Part shown: in pieces, positions 55,437 through 63,272 of the stretch
How the letters are laid out: each line of letters begins with the position of its first letter
Position numbering within the stretch: the stretch's first letter is position 1
NCBI RefSeq assembly: GCF_043945595.1
Contig: NZ_JBIFNP010000001.1
Span: forward strand, 4,898,001 to 4,962,000
From: Paenibacillus_S sp043945595
Lineage (GTDB): Bacteria; Bacillota; Bacilli; Paenibacillales; NBRC-103111
DNA: 64,000 nucleotides
Direction of reading: 5' to 3'
The notes under the pieces: generated by a model
What the model saw: the letters and a program-made list of their open reading frames with translations, nothing else
Database searches by the model: none
Told to the model about the DNA's origin: nothing
Position numbers and translations under genes: made by a program

Positions 55437-56123
55437 ATGTTTTTTCACCCGATGGATTTTTTGATCATCATTGCTTTTGCGCTTTCCTTGTGGGCCCAAT
55501 TCCGAGTAAAAGGGACGTTTAACAAATGGTCCGAGGTCCGCACCTATTCCGGTATGACAGGCTATGAGGCGGCACGGCGGATGCTGGATGCCAACGGACT
55601 GTACGACGTTCCGATCGAGCCGGTTCCAGGCCGTCTGACGGACCACTACGATCCGATTTCCCGTGTTGTAAGGCTGTCCGAGCCGGTTTATTATGAAAAC
55701 TCCATTTCCGCCATTTCCGTCGCCTGCCACGAGGTAGGTCACGCGATCCAGCATAAAGTGCATTATCCGATGCTGACCCTGCGTCACAAAATGTTTCCGG
55801 CGGTGAATTTCGCCTCCGGCGTGGCGCCGCTGCTGATTCTGGCAGGCTTGATTTTTCAACAGTTTAATTTCCTGCTCGGGTTCGGAATTATCTTCTTCTC
55901 GGCTGCGGTAGCCTTCCAGCTCGTCACTTTGCCGGTGGAGTTCAACGCCAGCAACCGGGCAAGGGATTTGATGGTCGCTGAAGGATTTATTACGAACGAT
56001 GAAGAACGCGGCGTCGCCAAGGTGCTGAATGCCGCAGCTCTGACTTATGTCGCAGCAGCCTTAATCTCCCTGCTGGAGCTGTTGAAGTATATTATGATCT
56101 TTACGAACCGCAACGACGATTAA
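55437..56123 (+). CDS. yugP: Membrane zinc metallopeptidase (YugP family)
   Basis: 228 residues. N-terminal span, HExxH zinc site in ACHEVGHAIQHKVHYP, then two to three spans (ASGVAPLLILAGLIFQQF; ILGFGIIFFSAAVAFQLV-like). The second signature FNASNRARDLMVAEGFI carries the third ligand region. Integral membrane protease of unknown target, COG2738. AACGGAGG ribosome site, strong terminator after. Confidence 0.92.
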   Translation: MFFHPMDFLIIIAFALSLWAQFRVKGTFNKWSEVRTYSGMTGYEAARRMLDANGLYDVPIEPVPGRLTDHYDPISRVVRLSEPVYYENSISAISVACHEVGHAIQHKVHYPMLTLRHKMFPAVNFASGVAPLLILAGLIFQQFNFLLGFGIIFFSAAVAFQLVTLPVEFNASNRARDLMVAEGFITNDEERGVAKVLNAAALTYVAAALISLLELLKYIMIFTNRNDD

Positions 56124-56125
56124 CC

Positions 56126-56170
56126 TAAAAAAAAGAAAGCTGAGGCGCTGCCCCGGCTTTCTTTTTTTTA
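56126..56170. terminator. Bidirectional terminator yugP / lysR
   Basis: AAAGAAAGC pairs with GCTTTCTTT with A8 and T8 tails. Confidence 0.85.
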
Positions 56171-57061
56171 TTTCGTCCGATCAAAAAACTCCATCAAAAA
56201 ACCATAAAACACCTCAGCCACCAGCGGCAGCTTCTCGCCCTTACGCTGAATCAGCCCGATGCTGCGGGTCACCAGCGGCTCAATAACCCGGACCTTCGCC
56301 GGCTGAAGCTGGCTGATCTCGGTCAGCGCCATTTCCGGCAGCAGACTGACTCCTACGCCCGCGGCGACCAGTCCCCGGATGGTATCCGTCTCTTCGCCTT
56401 CAAAGCCGATCCGCGGCACAAACCCCGCCTTGGCACAGGCCTCCAACACGATATTGCGAAGCGAATATTCTTCGCTGAACATGACAAATGACTCGTCCTT
56501 CAATTGCTCCAACCGAATCGAGCCGCAATCCGAAAGCGTGTGCCCTTCCGGCACAATCGCATACAATTCCTCTTGCAACAGCAGTTCTCCGATGACATGC
56601 TCATGACGCTCGGGAAAAGGCGAAATAAACGCCAAATCCAGCTCCCCGTTCACGACATCGCGGATCAAGCTGTTATAGGTCCCTTGACGCAGCCGGAACT
56701 TAACGTTCGGGTGCTTTTGGCGGAAGCCCGCAACGACCGTCGGCAGCAAATAAATGCCCAGACTGTGCGGAAAGCCGATGCGAATCTCTCCCACCTCCGG
56801 ATCGAGAAATTCCCGAACCTCCATAACCGCTCTTTCCAGCTCGCTCAAGATGCTTTCCGCCCGGCCCAAAAACAGCTTGCCAACCGGTGTCAGCTGCAAA
56901 TTTCGTCCTTTCTGCACAAACAAAGGAACGCCCAGCTCCTCTTCCAACTGATGAATTTGCCTGCTCACCGCGGACTGAGCCACATGAAGCTCCTCCGCCG
57001 CCTGCGTCACATGCTGCTTGCGGGCTACTTTCACAAAATATTGAAGCTGTCTTAGTTCCAC
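56168..57061 (-). CDS. LysR-family regulator, GltC-like
   Basis: 297 residues. N-terminal HTH MELRQLQYFVKVARKQHVT, AAEELHVAQSAVSRQIHQ; C-terminal effector domain of two lobes (IRIGFPHSLGIYLLPTVV, VVNGELDLAFISPFP). Closest in memory to the GltC/YwqM group. It is divergent from tpx with a TTGGT-N5-ACCAA inverted repeat between them, so it probably controls tpx and itself. Confidence 0.92.
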   Translation of the reverse strand: MELRQLQYFVKVARKQHVTQAAEELHVAQSAVSRQIHQLEEELGVPLFVQKGRNLQLTPVGKLFLGRAESILSELERAVMEVREFLDPEVGEIRIGFPHSLGIYLLPTVVAGFRQKHPNVKFRLRQGTYNSLIRDVVNGELDLAFISPFPERHEHVIGELLLQEELYAIVPEGHTLSDCGSIRLEQLKDESFVMFSEEYSLRNIVLEACAKAGFVPRIGFEGEETDTIRGLVAAGVGVSLLPEMALTEISQLQPAKVRVIEPLVTRSIGLIQRKGEKLPLVAEVFYGFLMEFFDRTK

Positions 57062-57104
57062 TGACTTACTCCTTTTCGATTGGACAAGTTCCTTTTAAAA
57101 AGTT

Positions 57105-57130
57105 TATAATAAATCTTGGTGAAATACCAA
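57105..57130 (+). promoter_or_regulatory. tpx -10 element and putative LysR operator
   Basis: TATAAT at 57105-57110, with TTGGAC 19 nt upstream. Directly downstream is the inverted repeat TTGGT (57116-57120), 5 nt, ACCAA (57126-57130), a T-N11-A-type LysR site candidate placed at the likely transcription start. Confidence 0.55.
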
Positions 57131-57164
57131 TTATACTTTTAGGAAAATAAGGAGGCCCATGTAC

Positions 57165-57683
57165 ATGGCACAAGAACGTACAGGTGTTGCAACGTTGAAA
57201 GGCAACCCGATTACTTTGGTTGGACCTGAACTGAAAGTCGGCGACAAAGCTCCGGACTTTAAAGTGAACAAAAACTTGACAGAGCAAGCTTCTCTGGCTG
57301 ATTACGCAGGTAAAATCAAATTGATCAGCGTAGTTCCTTCTCTGGATACAGGCGTATGTGATGCTCAAACCCGTCGTTTTAACGAAGAAGCGGCAAAGCT
57401 TGGCGATAACGTGGTTGTCCTGACAATCAGCGTGGACCTGCCTTTCGCACAATCCCGCTGGTGCGGCGCTGCCGGCATCGATAAAGTCGTAACGCTTTCT
57501 GACTATAAAGACCGCAACTTCGGTCAATCCTACGGCGTGCTGATCAAAGAAATTCAACTGCTGATGAGATCCATCTTCGTGATCGACGCTAACGACACGA
57601 TTCAATATGTCGAGTACCTTGGCGAAATGACCGAGCATCCGAACTATGAGAACGCGGTTGCTGCCGTACAAAAATTAATCTAA
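57165..57683 (+). CDS. tpx: Thiol peroxidase
   Basis: 172 residues. Atypical 2-Cys peroxiredoxin: VPSLDTGVCDAQTRRFNEE with peroxidatic Cys (TxxC variant) and SRWCGAAG with resolving Cys. ATG 57165 (MAQERTGVATLKGN) is spaced 9 nt from GGAGG; ATG 57159 is too close. Codon choice (CGT, CTG, ACA; few rare codons) suggests high expression. Divergent LysR regulator next to it. Confidence 0.96.
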   Translation: MAQERTGVATLKGNPITLVGPELKVGDKAPDFKVNKNLTEQASLADYAGKIKLISVVPSLDTGVCDAQTRRFNEEAAKLGDNVVVLTISVDLPFAQSRWCGAAGIDKVVTLSDYKDRNFGQSYGVLIKEIQLLMRSIFVIDANDTIQYVEYLGEMTEHPNYENAVAAVQKLI

Positions 57684-57690
57684 GTACATA

Positions 57691-57734
57691 GAAAAACATC
57701 GGGAGAAGCCGCAAGGCCATCCCGATGTTTTTTA
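57691..57734 (+). terminator. Terminator of tpx
   Basis: AAACATCGGGA pairs with TCCCGATGTTT, then TTTT; the minus-strand gene at 57739 ends against it. Confidence 0.85.
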
Positions 57735-57738
57735 TGTT

Positions 57739-58128
57739 CTACTCTTGTATTTTATGAGCCGCCAGCCGTTTATCCAATTGCTTATAAATCTCCAAAATCG
57801 TACGGTAATTGGAACCGAGATCTCCGAGAGACCCTCTGGAAGCGGAATAAATGTCGATGGCCGTTTTCACCGGGTTAATTCCGAACAATGTCAATGTAAT
57901 GTCTTGCGTACGGCCGGTCATCGTTCTCCGTTCCACCACGATTTCCCCGACGTTCCTAACCTCATGAAGAAGCTTGTAGCCGTTCATTTTTTTAAACATG
58001 TTGGTGACTTCATCCCAAACCTGATCCATAGAAAGTTTATAGTATCGGGTCTTTAAAGCCGGATCCTTCGCTTTCTCCCCAGTGGTCTCATGGCTGCGAA
58101 TAAGGCCGATTAAGGTTCGCTTGAACAA
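57739..58128 (-). CDS. Conserved hypothetical cytosolic protein
   Basis: 129 residues, TTG start at 58126-58128 (MFKRTLIGLIRSHETTGEK) behind AGGAGGGAAGG. Alternating strands and helices (KLLHEVRNVGEIVVERRTM, DITLTLFGINPVKTAIDI) resemble a small DUF1499-like fold, but this is a guess. No signal or membrane segment. Confidence 0.65.
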   Translation of the reverse strand: MFKRTLIGLIRSHETTGEKAKDPALKTRYYKLSMDQVWDEVTNMFKKMNGYKLLHEVRNVGEIVVERRTMTGRTQDITLTLFGINPVKTAIDIYSASRGSLGDLGSNYRTILEIYKQLDKRLAAHKIQE

Positions 58129-58259
58129 AGCCTTCCCTCCTCATAGAAGTACAATACAAAATCCGGTAAACACTATGTTCAATCATAACATTGTTTGGGC
58201 CGCAGAGAAAGTGTTATTTCACATTTTTGACAAGTTTGTTATCGCTTTATAAAAAAATA

Positions 58260-59195
58260 TTACAAAGGGATGACAATAAGCTCTCTCATCATACGATTCA
58301 CTATACCTGAGTCCACAACTCCCGCCTCCGGCGTTAAAGCATCCGCTGCTCCTGCGGCCACGGCGCGCTTCAGCGTTTCCTCAACCGAATCCCCCCGGGC
58401 AAGACTTACGGCCAGTCCCGCCACGAAGGAATCCCCGCAGCCCACCGTATTCACCGCCTGCAGGCTCGGAGCCGCTACTCTGAAGAGCTTGCCCTCATGC
58501 CCGGCAATACAGCCCTCAGCCCCCAAAGAAACGACTACATAAGCAATGCCTAGAGCGTTCAGCCTGTCCATTACCGGCCCCAGCTCCCTCACATCCGTTA
58601 GTGGCTTACCAAGCAGCGCGGCAATTTCATGCTCATTAGGTTTGATGAGATCCGGGATACCGGCCAGTCCATGGATCAGCGCTTCGCCGCTGGCATCGAG
58701 TATCGTCAGACAGCCCGCCCGCTTCGCGATCTCAATCAACTCTCGATAAATCGATACAGGCACCCCTTCGGGCACACTGCCGGAAAAGACAACAATCTGC
58801 GACCGGGCCGCACATTGATGTATTTTTTGCCGCAATGCCGTAAGATCCGACTTGCCAATGACAGGACCGGGTTCAATAAGCTCTGTCGTTTGCCCTGTGG
58901 TCTGGTCAAGGACCGTCAGGCACAGCCTCGATTCTCCGCCCTGCTCAACGAAAGCAAAGTCATGCGCGATCCCCTGCCGCTCCAGCATCTGCTCGATGCT
59001 TCTGCCATTCATGCCCGCTGTAAAGCCTGTCGCCAAAGCTTCACCGCCAAGCTGCCCGATAACTCTGGCCGCATTGATTCCTTTTCCGCCAGGCAGAACA
59101 TAAGGCTTTCCGGTCCGCGTAGCCTCCCCAAGCGGGAAACGGGAAACCGTATAGGTTTTATCTATCGCCGCATTCAGCGTAACTGTCGTTATCAA
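58260..59195 (-). CDS. PfkB-family hexose kinase (FruK/LacC type)
   Basis: 311 residues. 1-phosphofructokinase/tagatose-6-phosphate kinase group: ITTVTLNAAIDKTYTV, VLPGGKGINAARVIGQLGG, and the anion-hole motif NTVGCGDSFVAG with catalytic Asp. The substrate could be fructose-1-P, tagatose-6-P or a related sugar phosphate. It is divergent from xylB across a XylR-like operator, suggesting joint control in pentose/hexose use. No PTS gene is adjacent. Confidence 0.88.
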   Translation of the reverse strand: MITTVTLNAAIDKTYTVSRFPLGEATRTGKPYVLPGGKGINAARVIGQLGGEALATGFTAGMNGRSIEQMLERQGIAHDFAFVEQGGESRLCLTVLDQTTGQTTELIEPGPVIGKSDLTALRQKIHQCAARSQIVVFSGSVPEGVPVSIYRELIEIAKRAGCLTILDASGEALIHGLAGIPDLIKPNEHEIAALLGKPLTDVRELGPVMDRLNALGIAYVVVSLGAEGCIAGHEGKLFRVAAPSLQAVNTVGCGDSFVAGLAVSLARGDSVEETLKRAVAAGAADALTPEAGVVDSGIVNRMMRELIVIPL

Positions 59196-59306
59196 TGCCT
59201 TGATCCTCCTTTGTCTTGCCCTGCCCTATTATACACCTAAGCCCGATAAAGGTTTCGAAAATTTGCTTTCATGCTTCGGCAGGATTTTTCGAACCGGCTC
59301 CGAATA

Positions 59307-59349
59307 TATTATAGCATGCATTTGTTTATTCACTAAACAAAGTTATAAT
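59307..59349. promoter_or_regulatory. Divergent pfkB / xylB promoters with XylR-like operator
   Basis: The inverted repeat TTTGTTTA (59321-59328), 5 nt, TAAACAAA (59334-59341) matches Bacillus XylR/ROK operators. TATAAT (59344-59349) is the xylB -10, so the operator covers its spacer. On the minus strand a TATAAT (about 59307-59312) serves pfkB. Confidence 0.7.
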
Positions 59350-59370
59350 ATTCTATTATGAGGTGGAATC

Positions 59371-60898
59371 ATGACGTATTATCTTGGAATTGATTTAGGC
59401 ACATCGGCTGTTAAATGTATACTGGTGGATGACCAGGGAGCGGTAAAATCAAGCCACAGCGTGGAATATCCGCTGCTGCAGCCGCAGCCGGGCTGGGCCG
59501 AGCAGCACCCGGAGGATTGGTGGCGCGGTACCGCTGAATGCATTCAGGCACTGCTGGCCAAATCCGGAGTTCAGGGCAGCGAGGTAGCCGGCATAGGCCT
59601 ATCCGGCCAAATGCACGGCTCCGTCTTTCTCGACCGCGAGCTGCAGGTCGTCCGTCCCGCTCTGCTATGGTGCGACCAGCGGACGGCAGCCGAGTGCGAG
59701 TGGATCGAGGAGGCCGTAGGCGGCCAAGAAGCGCTTGGCCGGCTGACCGGCAATAAAGCGCTTACCGGCTTTACCGCGCCGAAGGCCGTCTGGCTCCGCA
59801 ACAACGAGCCGGAGAACTATGCCCGGACAGCGCATCTGATGCTGCCCAAGGACTATGTGCGCCTGCAGCTGACCGGCGCCTTCGGCATGGATATGGCAGA
59901 CGCAAGCGGCACACTGCTGCTGGATGTGGAGAACCGCAGATGGTCGTCCGAGGTGATGGAGCGTCTTGACCTGCCTATGGCATGGCTTCCTCCGCTCTTC
60001 GAGAGCAACGAGATTGCCGGCCATCTGCTGCCGGAAGCTGCGGCAGCTACCGGATTGGCGGCGGGCACGCCGGTAGTCGCCGGCGGCGGCGACCAGGCTT
60101 GCGGAGCGGTCGGCGTCGGCGTCGTCCGCCAAGGCATCGCCTCAGTGGCGCTCGGCACCTCTGGTGTCGTATTCGTACACGACGACACGTATCAGGTTGA
60201 TCCGGAGTGCCGCCTTCACTCCTTCTGCCATGGCGTGCCGGGCAAATGGCACCGGATGGGCGTCATGCTGGCCGCCGGGGGCTCCTTTCAATGGTGGCGC
60301 AACCATTTCGCTTACGAAGAGCTCCAGCAGGCGCAGGCGGAAGGCCGCGACGTCTACGAGTTTCTGACGGCTTTAGCCGAAACCGCTCCTCTCGGCAGCG
60401 AAGGGCTGCTGTTCATTCCTTATTTAACCGGCGAACGGACGCCTCACCCGGATCCCAAAGCCCGCGGAGGCTTCATCGGCTTAAACCTCCGTCATACGAA
60501 GGCTCACCTGACCCGCGCCGTACTGGAAGGAATCACCTTCGGCCTACGCGACTCCATGGAGCTGATTCAAGCTTCCGGCATTGAAATCAAAGAACTGCGG
60601 GTCAACGGCGGCGGTGCGCGCAGCTTGTTCTGGCGCCAAATGATCGCCGATATTTTCGGCTATCCGGTAGTCACGGTCAATTCGACGGACGGTTGCTGCG
60701 TACGGAGCGGCTGTGATGGCCGCATCGGGAGTCCTCGGCACAGACATCAGCGAGCTGTGCGAGCGCTGGATTCAGGTTGTGGACCGTGTGGAGCCTAACG
60801 CGGAGAACCAAAGCCGCTATCAACAATACTATGAGGTGTATAAGACCTTGTATCCTACACTAAAAACGACTATGCACCGTTTGAGCGACCTTGTCTAA
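59371..60898 (+). CDS. xylB: Xylulokinase, frameshifted near the C-terminus
   Basis: FGGY-family kinase phosphorylating D-xylulose. Corrected length 508 residues. YYLGIDLGTSAVKCILVDD, GLSGQMHGSVFLD, GVVRQGIASVALGTSGVV, and LRVNGGGARSLFWRQMIAD. The observed frame ends STDGCCVRSGCDG..; removing one T at 60693-60694 (GGTTGCT to GGTGCT) gives STDGAAYGAAVMAASGVLG, the FGGY C-terminal signature, and ends at 60898. GAGGTGG precedes the ATG. No xylA or xyl transporter follows, only a terminator. Confidence 0.93.
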
Positions 60899-60965
60899 TC
60901 CGTTTCTTTTTTCCTGAGCTGCCGTCGGCAGCTGCAGGAAAAGGCCTGACTCCTAAGTAAATGAA

Positions 60966-61003
60966 GAAAAGCCTGCCAGGTCTCCCCGGCAGGCTTTTTT
61001 ACT
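60966..61003. terminator. Bidirectional terminator xylB / transaldolase
   Basis: AAAGCCTGCC pairs with GGCAGGCTTT with A and T tails. Confidence 0.85.
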
Positions 61004-61017
61004 AATAAATAATATGC

Positions 61018-61674
61018 TTAAAATTGACTCAGCTTCGCGCCTTCCCAATCCGCAAGGAATCTTTCAATCCCTGCATCCGTTAACGGGTGCTTCGTCATTT
61101 GCTGAATGACTTTATAAGGTACTGTTGCAATATCAGAACCCGCCAGTGCCGCTTCGATAACGTGCGCGGAATGACGTACGCTGGCAGCGATAATTTCCGA
61201 GGAAATATTATGTACTTTGAACATCTGGCTGATCTCTTTAATCAGGTTTATGCCCACTTGATTAATATCATCCAAACGGCCGATAAACGGCGATACGTAG
61301 GTTGCGCCTGCACGTGCGGCCAACAAGGCTTGAGGCGAGCTGAAAATCAGCGTAACATTCGTTTTAATGCCCAGCTCCGTAAAAGCTTTCGTCGCCTTCA
61401 GACCGTCCTCTGTCATAGGGACTTTAACGACGATACCATCTCCAAGCTCGGCCAGCTTGCGACCTTGCTCAATCATTTCTTTCGATTCTAGGCTGATAAC
61501 TTCCGCACTGATCGGAATGTTACCGACAATGGATACGATTTCTTTGACCGTTTCAAAGAAATCTCTGCCTTCTTTTGCAATAAGAGAAGGGTTCGTCGTG
61601 ACCCCTGCAATAACTCCCAGATCATGTGCTTTACGGATCTCTTCTACATTCGCTGTGTCGATAAACAGTTTCAA
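61018..61674 (-). CDS. tal: Transaldolase / fructose-6-phosphate aldolase (FSA-like)
   Basis: 218 residues. KLFIDTANVEEIRKAHDLG, GVTTNPSLIAKEG, VVKVPMTEDGLKA with the Schiff-base Lys, and RAGATYVSPFIGRLDDI. TTG 61672-61674 is preferred as start because AGGAAGG lies 9 nt upstream and homologues begin at this Lys-Leu-Phe; a GTG at 61683 is too close to it. Works in the non-oxidative pentose phosphate pathway, next to the pfkB/xylB pair. Confidence 0.94.
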   Translation of the reverse strand: MKLFIDTANVEEIRKAHDLGVIAGVTTNPSLIAKEGRDFFETVKEIVSIVGNIPISAEVISLESKEMIEQGRKLAELGDGIVVKVPMTEDGLKATKAFTELGIKTNVTLIFSSPQALLAARAGATYVSPFIGRLDDINQVGINLIKEISQMFKVHNISSEIIAASVRHSAHVIEAALAGSDIATVPYKVIQQMTKHPLTDAGIERFLADWEGAKLSQF

Positions 61675-61823
61675 GCTTGTCACCCTTCCTTTTCTATGCT
61701 TCCGTTCATTCCAACGGAATAAGCCTTAGAAATAACAAGATCAAGCCTTACAAGAGTATGTAGTTCGACAGGGCCCGTCCCGGTACCTAAAGCACAGAGC
61801 CAGTAATGACGGAAAATTAACAC

Positions 61824-62011
61824 AAAAAAACCCGCATATGCCGTCCGATTTAGCGTTTCAAACCCGCTCTCGCAGGTGGGTGTCCGCAGAACCGCGTTTG
61901 AAGTCCCTTTTCGAGGGCAGGTCAGCAGCGGATTCGATATAGGTCTCCCTAGAAACAGTCATTGGTTCAAAACAACTTAAAACCGAAACGTACATCGCAG
62001 GATTTTGTTGT
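61824..62011 (-). ncRNA. ssrS: 6S RNA
   Basis: About 188 nt between a SigA promoter (TTTACT 62041-62046, 17 nt, TATAAT 62018-62023, minus strand) and a T7 run. The 5' end CCTGCGATGTACGT pairs with the 3' end ACGGCATATGCGGG, the closing stem of Firmicute 6S RNA. Inner conserved words GTTTTGAACC, CTCGAAAAGGG, GGTTCTGCGGACACCCACCT and GGTTTGAAACG flank a large central bubble. 6S RNA binds SigA-RNA polymerase as a promoter mimic. The call is from pattern memory, without covariance scoring. Confidence 0.8.
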
Positions 62012-62078
62012 ATTCTTATTATAAGAGTTTCTTAAGCGAAAGTAAACCTCGGCCTTAAACTACTTGTTTCCAAGGAAA

Positions 62079-62957
62079 TTACGCCTTGTGATGTTTAGTA
62101 TCCCCATCCCGGTCGGATTGATCCATCTCTGTCCGTCCATTGGATTCACGGCTTGTCCCGTCTTCCAAAGCCTTTAGCTCCGGCTCCGCAGCGTCAGAGA
62201 ACTCCTCCGCTTCTTCGCCTTCTTCCTTGGCCCGTGCAGCCTCCGCTTCCTTCTCCGCCAGCTCCTGCTGTTTCATCTGCAGACGCCCGAAAATATGATT
62301 GAAATGCCAGAAGGAAATGATGGCGATCAGACTGCCCATGAAAAATGGAATCAGAAACGTGAACTTCGTGAGGCTGATGTAAATCACAATCCCGTTGCAC
62401 GCGATCATCGAAATAGAACGGATCGGATGCCCGATAGATATCAATAACGCATTTTTAATAATTTGAAACAGCTTCATATGAAGATGCGACATAATGGAGA
62501 AAAAGTGGAAAAACGAAACCGAAACGAGCACTGTAAGCGTCAACACTAGGAAACGCAGAACGCCGAACGAGCTGGTCTGGCTTCCGTAAAATCGAAAGTT
62601 CGTGTATAGAATAGCCGCAATCAGCACATAAATCAAACCGCCGAGCACACTTTGCTTAAAGTTTTCCTTGTATCCCCGGAAAAAGGTTTTGAATAACGGT
62701 GCGTCTTCTTCGCCCGTCATCCATTTGCGCGCTACCGCAAACATAGCCGCCGTAGACGGAAAAATCGTAAAGGGGGAGACGATGGCAACGATAATCATTG
62801 CGGACAGCAGCTGGTCCACCGTTTCGGTCTGCAGCGTCAGTAATCCCAACAAGAAGAAGGGTATCGCACAAATCACCCATAACACATTGATTACGGATAG
62901 CCGCATAATCCATTCTGAGATGCGGTAAAAGCCTCCCATAATGCCTCTAAATTCCAA
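62079..62957 (-). CDS. DUF624 (YesL-like) membrane protein
   Basis: About 292 residues. TTG 62955-62957 (MEFRGIMGGFYRISEWIMR) has GAGGAGG 9 nt upstream; ATG 62937-62939 (MGGFYRIS) is the alternative. Six spans (VINVLWVICAIPFFLLGLL, SAMIIVAIVSPFTIFP, VLGGLIYVLIAAILY and others), then a 60-residue charged C-terminal tail (KQQELAEKEAEAARAKEEGEE). DUF624 proteins are frequent in Paenibacillus near sugar-transport genes; this one stands alone. Function unknown. Confidence 0.85.
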   Translation of the reverse strand: MEFRGIMGGFYRISEWIMRLSVINVLWVICAIPFFLLGLLTLQTETVDQLLSAMIIVAIVSPFTIFPSTAAMFAVARKWMTGEEDAPLFKTFFRGYKENFKQSVLGGLIYVLIAAILYTNFRFYGSQTSSFGVLRFLVLTLTVLVSVSFFHFFSIMSHLHMKLFQIIKNALLISIGHPIRSISMIACNGIVIYISLTKFTFLIPFFMGSLIAIISFWHFNHIFGRLQMKQQELAEKEAEAARAKEEGEEAEEFSDAAEPELKALEDGTSRESNGRTEMDQSDRDGDTKHHKA

Positions 62958-63065
62958 AAAAGACACCCTCCTCGACAAATTACGTAGTTCGTATTGATGC
63001 TTAATGTATATTATAGCCTATTTTGCGGGATCTAGGTAGCTGTCTATGCGTAATTCGCCCTTAGG

Positions 63066-63074
63066 CATATAGTA
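63066..63074 (+). promoter_or_regulatory. CATANNNTA element upstream of yjcZ-like gene
   Basis: CATATAGTA, 44 nt before the start codon, fits the -10 consensus of mother-cell sigma factors SigE/SigK. No firm -35 was identified. Confidence 0.4.
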
Positions 63075-63117
63075 TATTAACCACCCGGCCATGACAACTT
63101 CAAAGGAGGTCAGCAAT

Positions 63118-63207
63118 ATGTCCCAAACTGCTCTCTGGACGACAACCGGTACGATTCTGGTTCTATATATTCTTTTGGTCATTATCCTTCAGGCAGGATT
63201 CTTCTAA
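63118..63207 (+). CDS. YjcZ-family small sporulation protein
   Basis: 29 residues: MSQTALWTTTGTILVLYI then LLVIILQAGFF. Same length and hydrophobic pattern as the paralogue at 28462 (both share TGxILVL and LLVI). AAAGGAGG ribosome site. Probably spore-coat or mother-cell membrane associated, by analogy to the family. Confidence 0.75.
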   Translation: MSQTALWTTTGTILVLYILLVIILQAGFF

Positions 63208-63215
63208 TATTACCG

Positions 63216-63257
63216 TTAAAAAAGAAAAGGTGAAGCCTTGCGGGCTTCACCTTTTTG
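63216..63257. terminator. Bidirectional terminator yjcZ-like / cshA
   Basis: GGTGAAGCC pairs with GGCTTCACC, T5 on the right, A runs on the left. Confidence 0.85.
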
Positions 63258-63272
63258 TATTCAAACCAATGC

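Noticed and set aside
402..60898. Programmed +1/-1 frameshifting as cause of split genes
   Set aside because: The sites lack slippery heptamers and downstream structures, and the affected families (amt, xylB, kinases) never use it.
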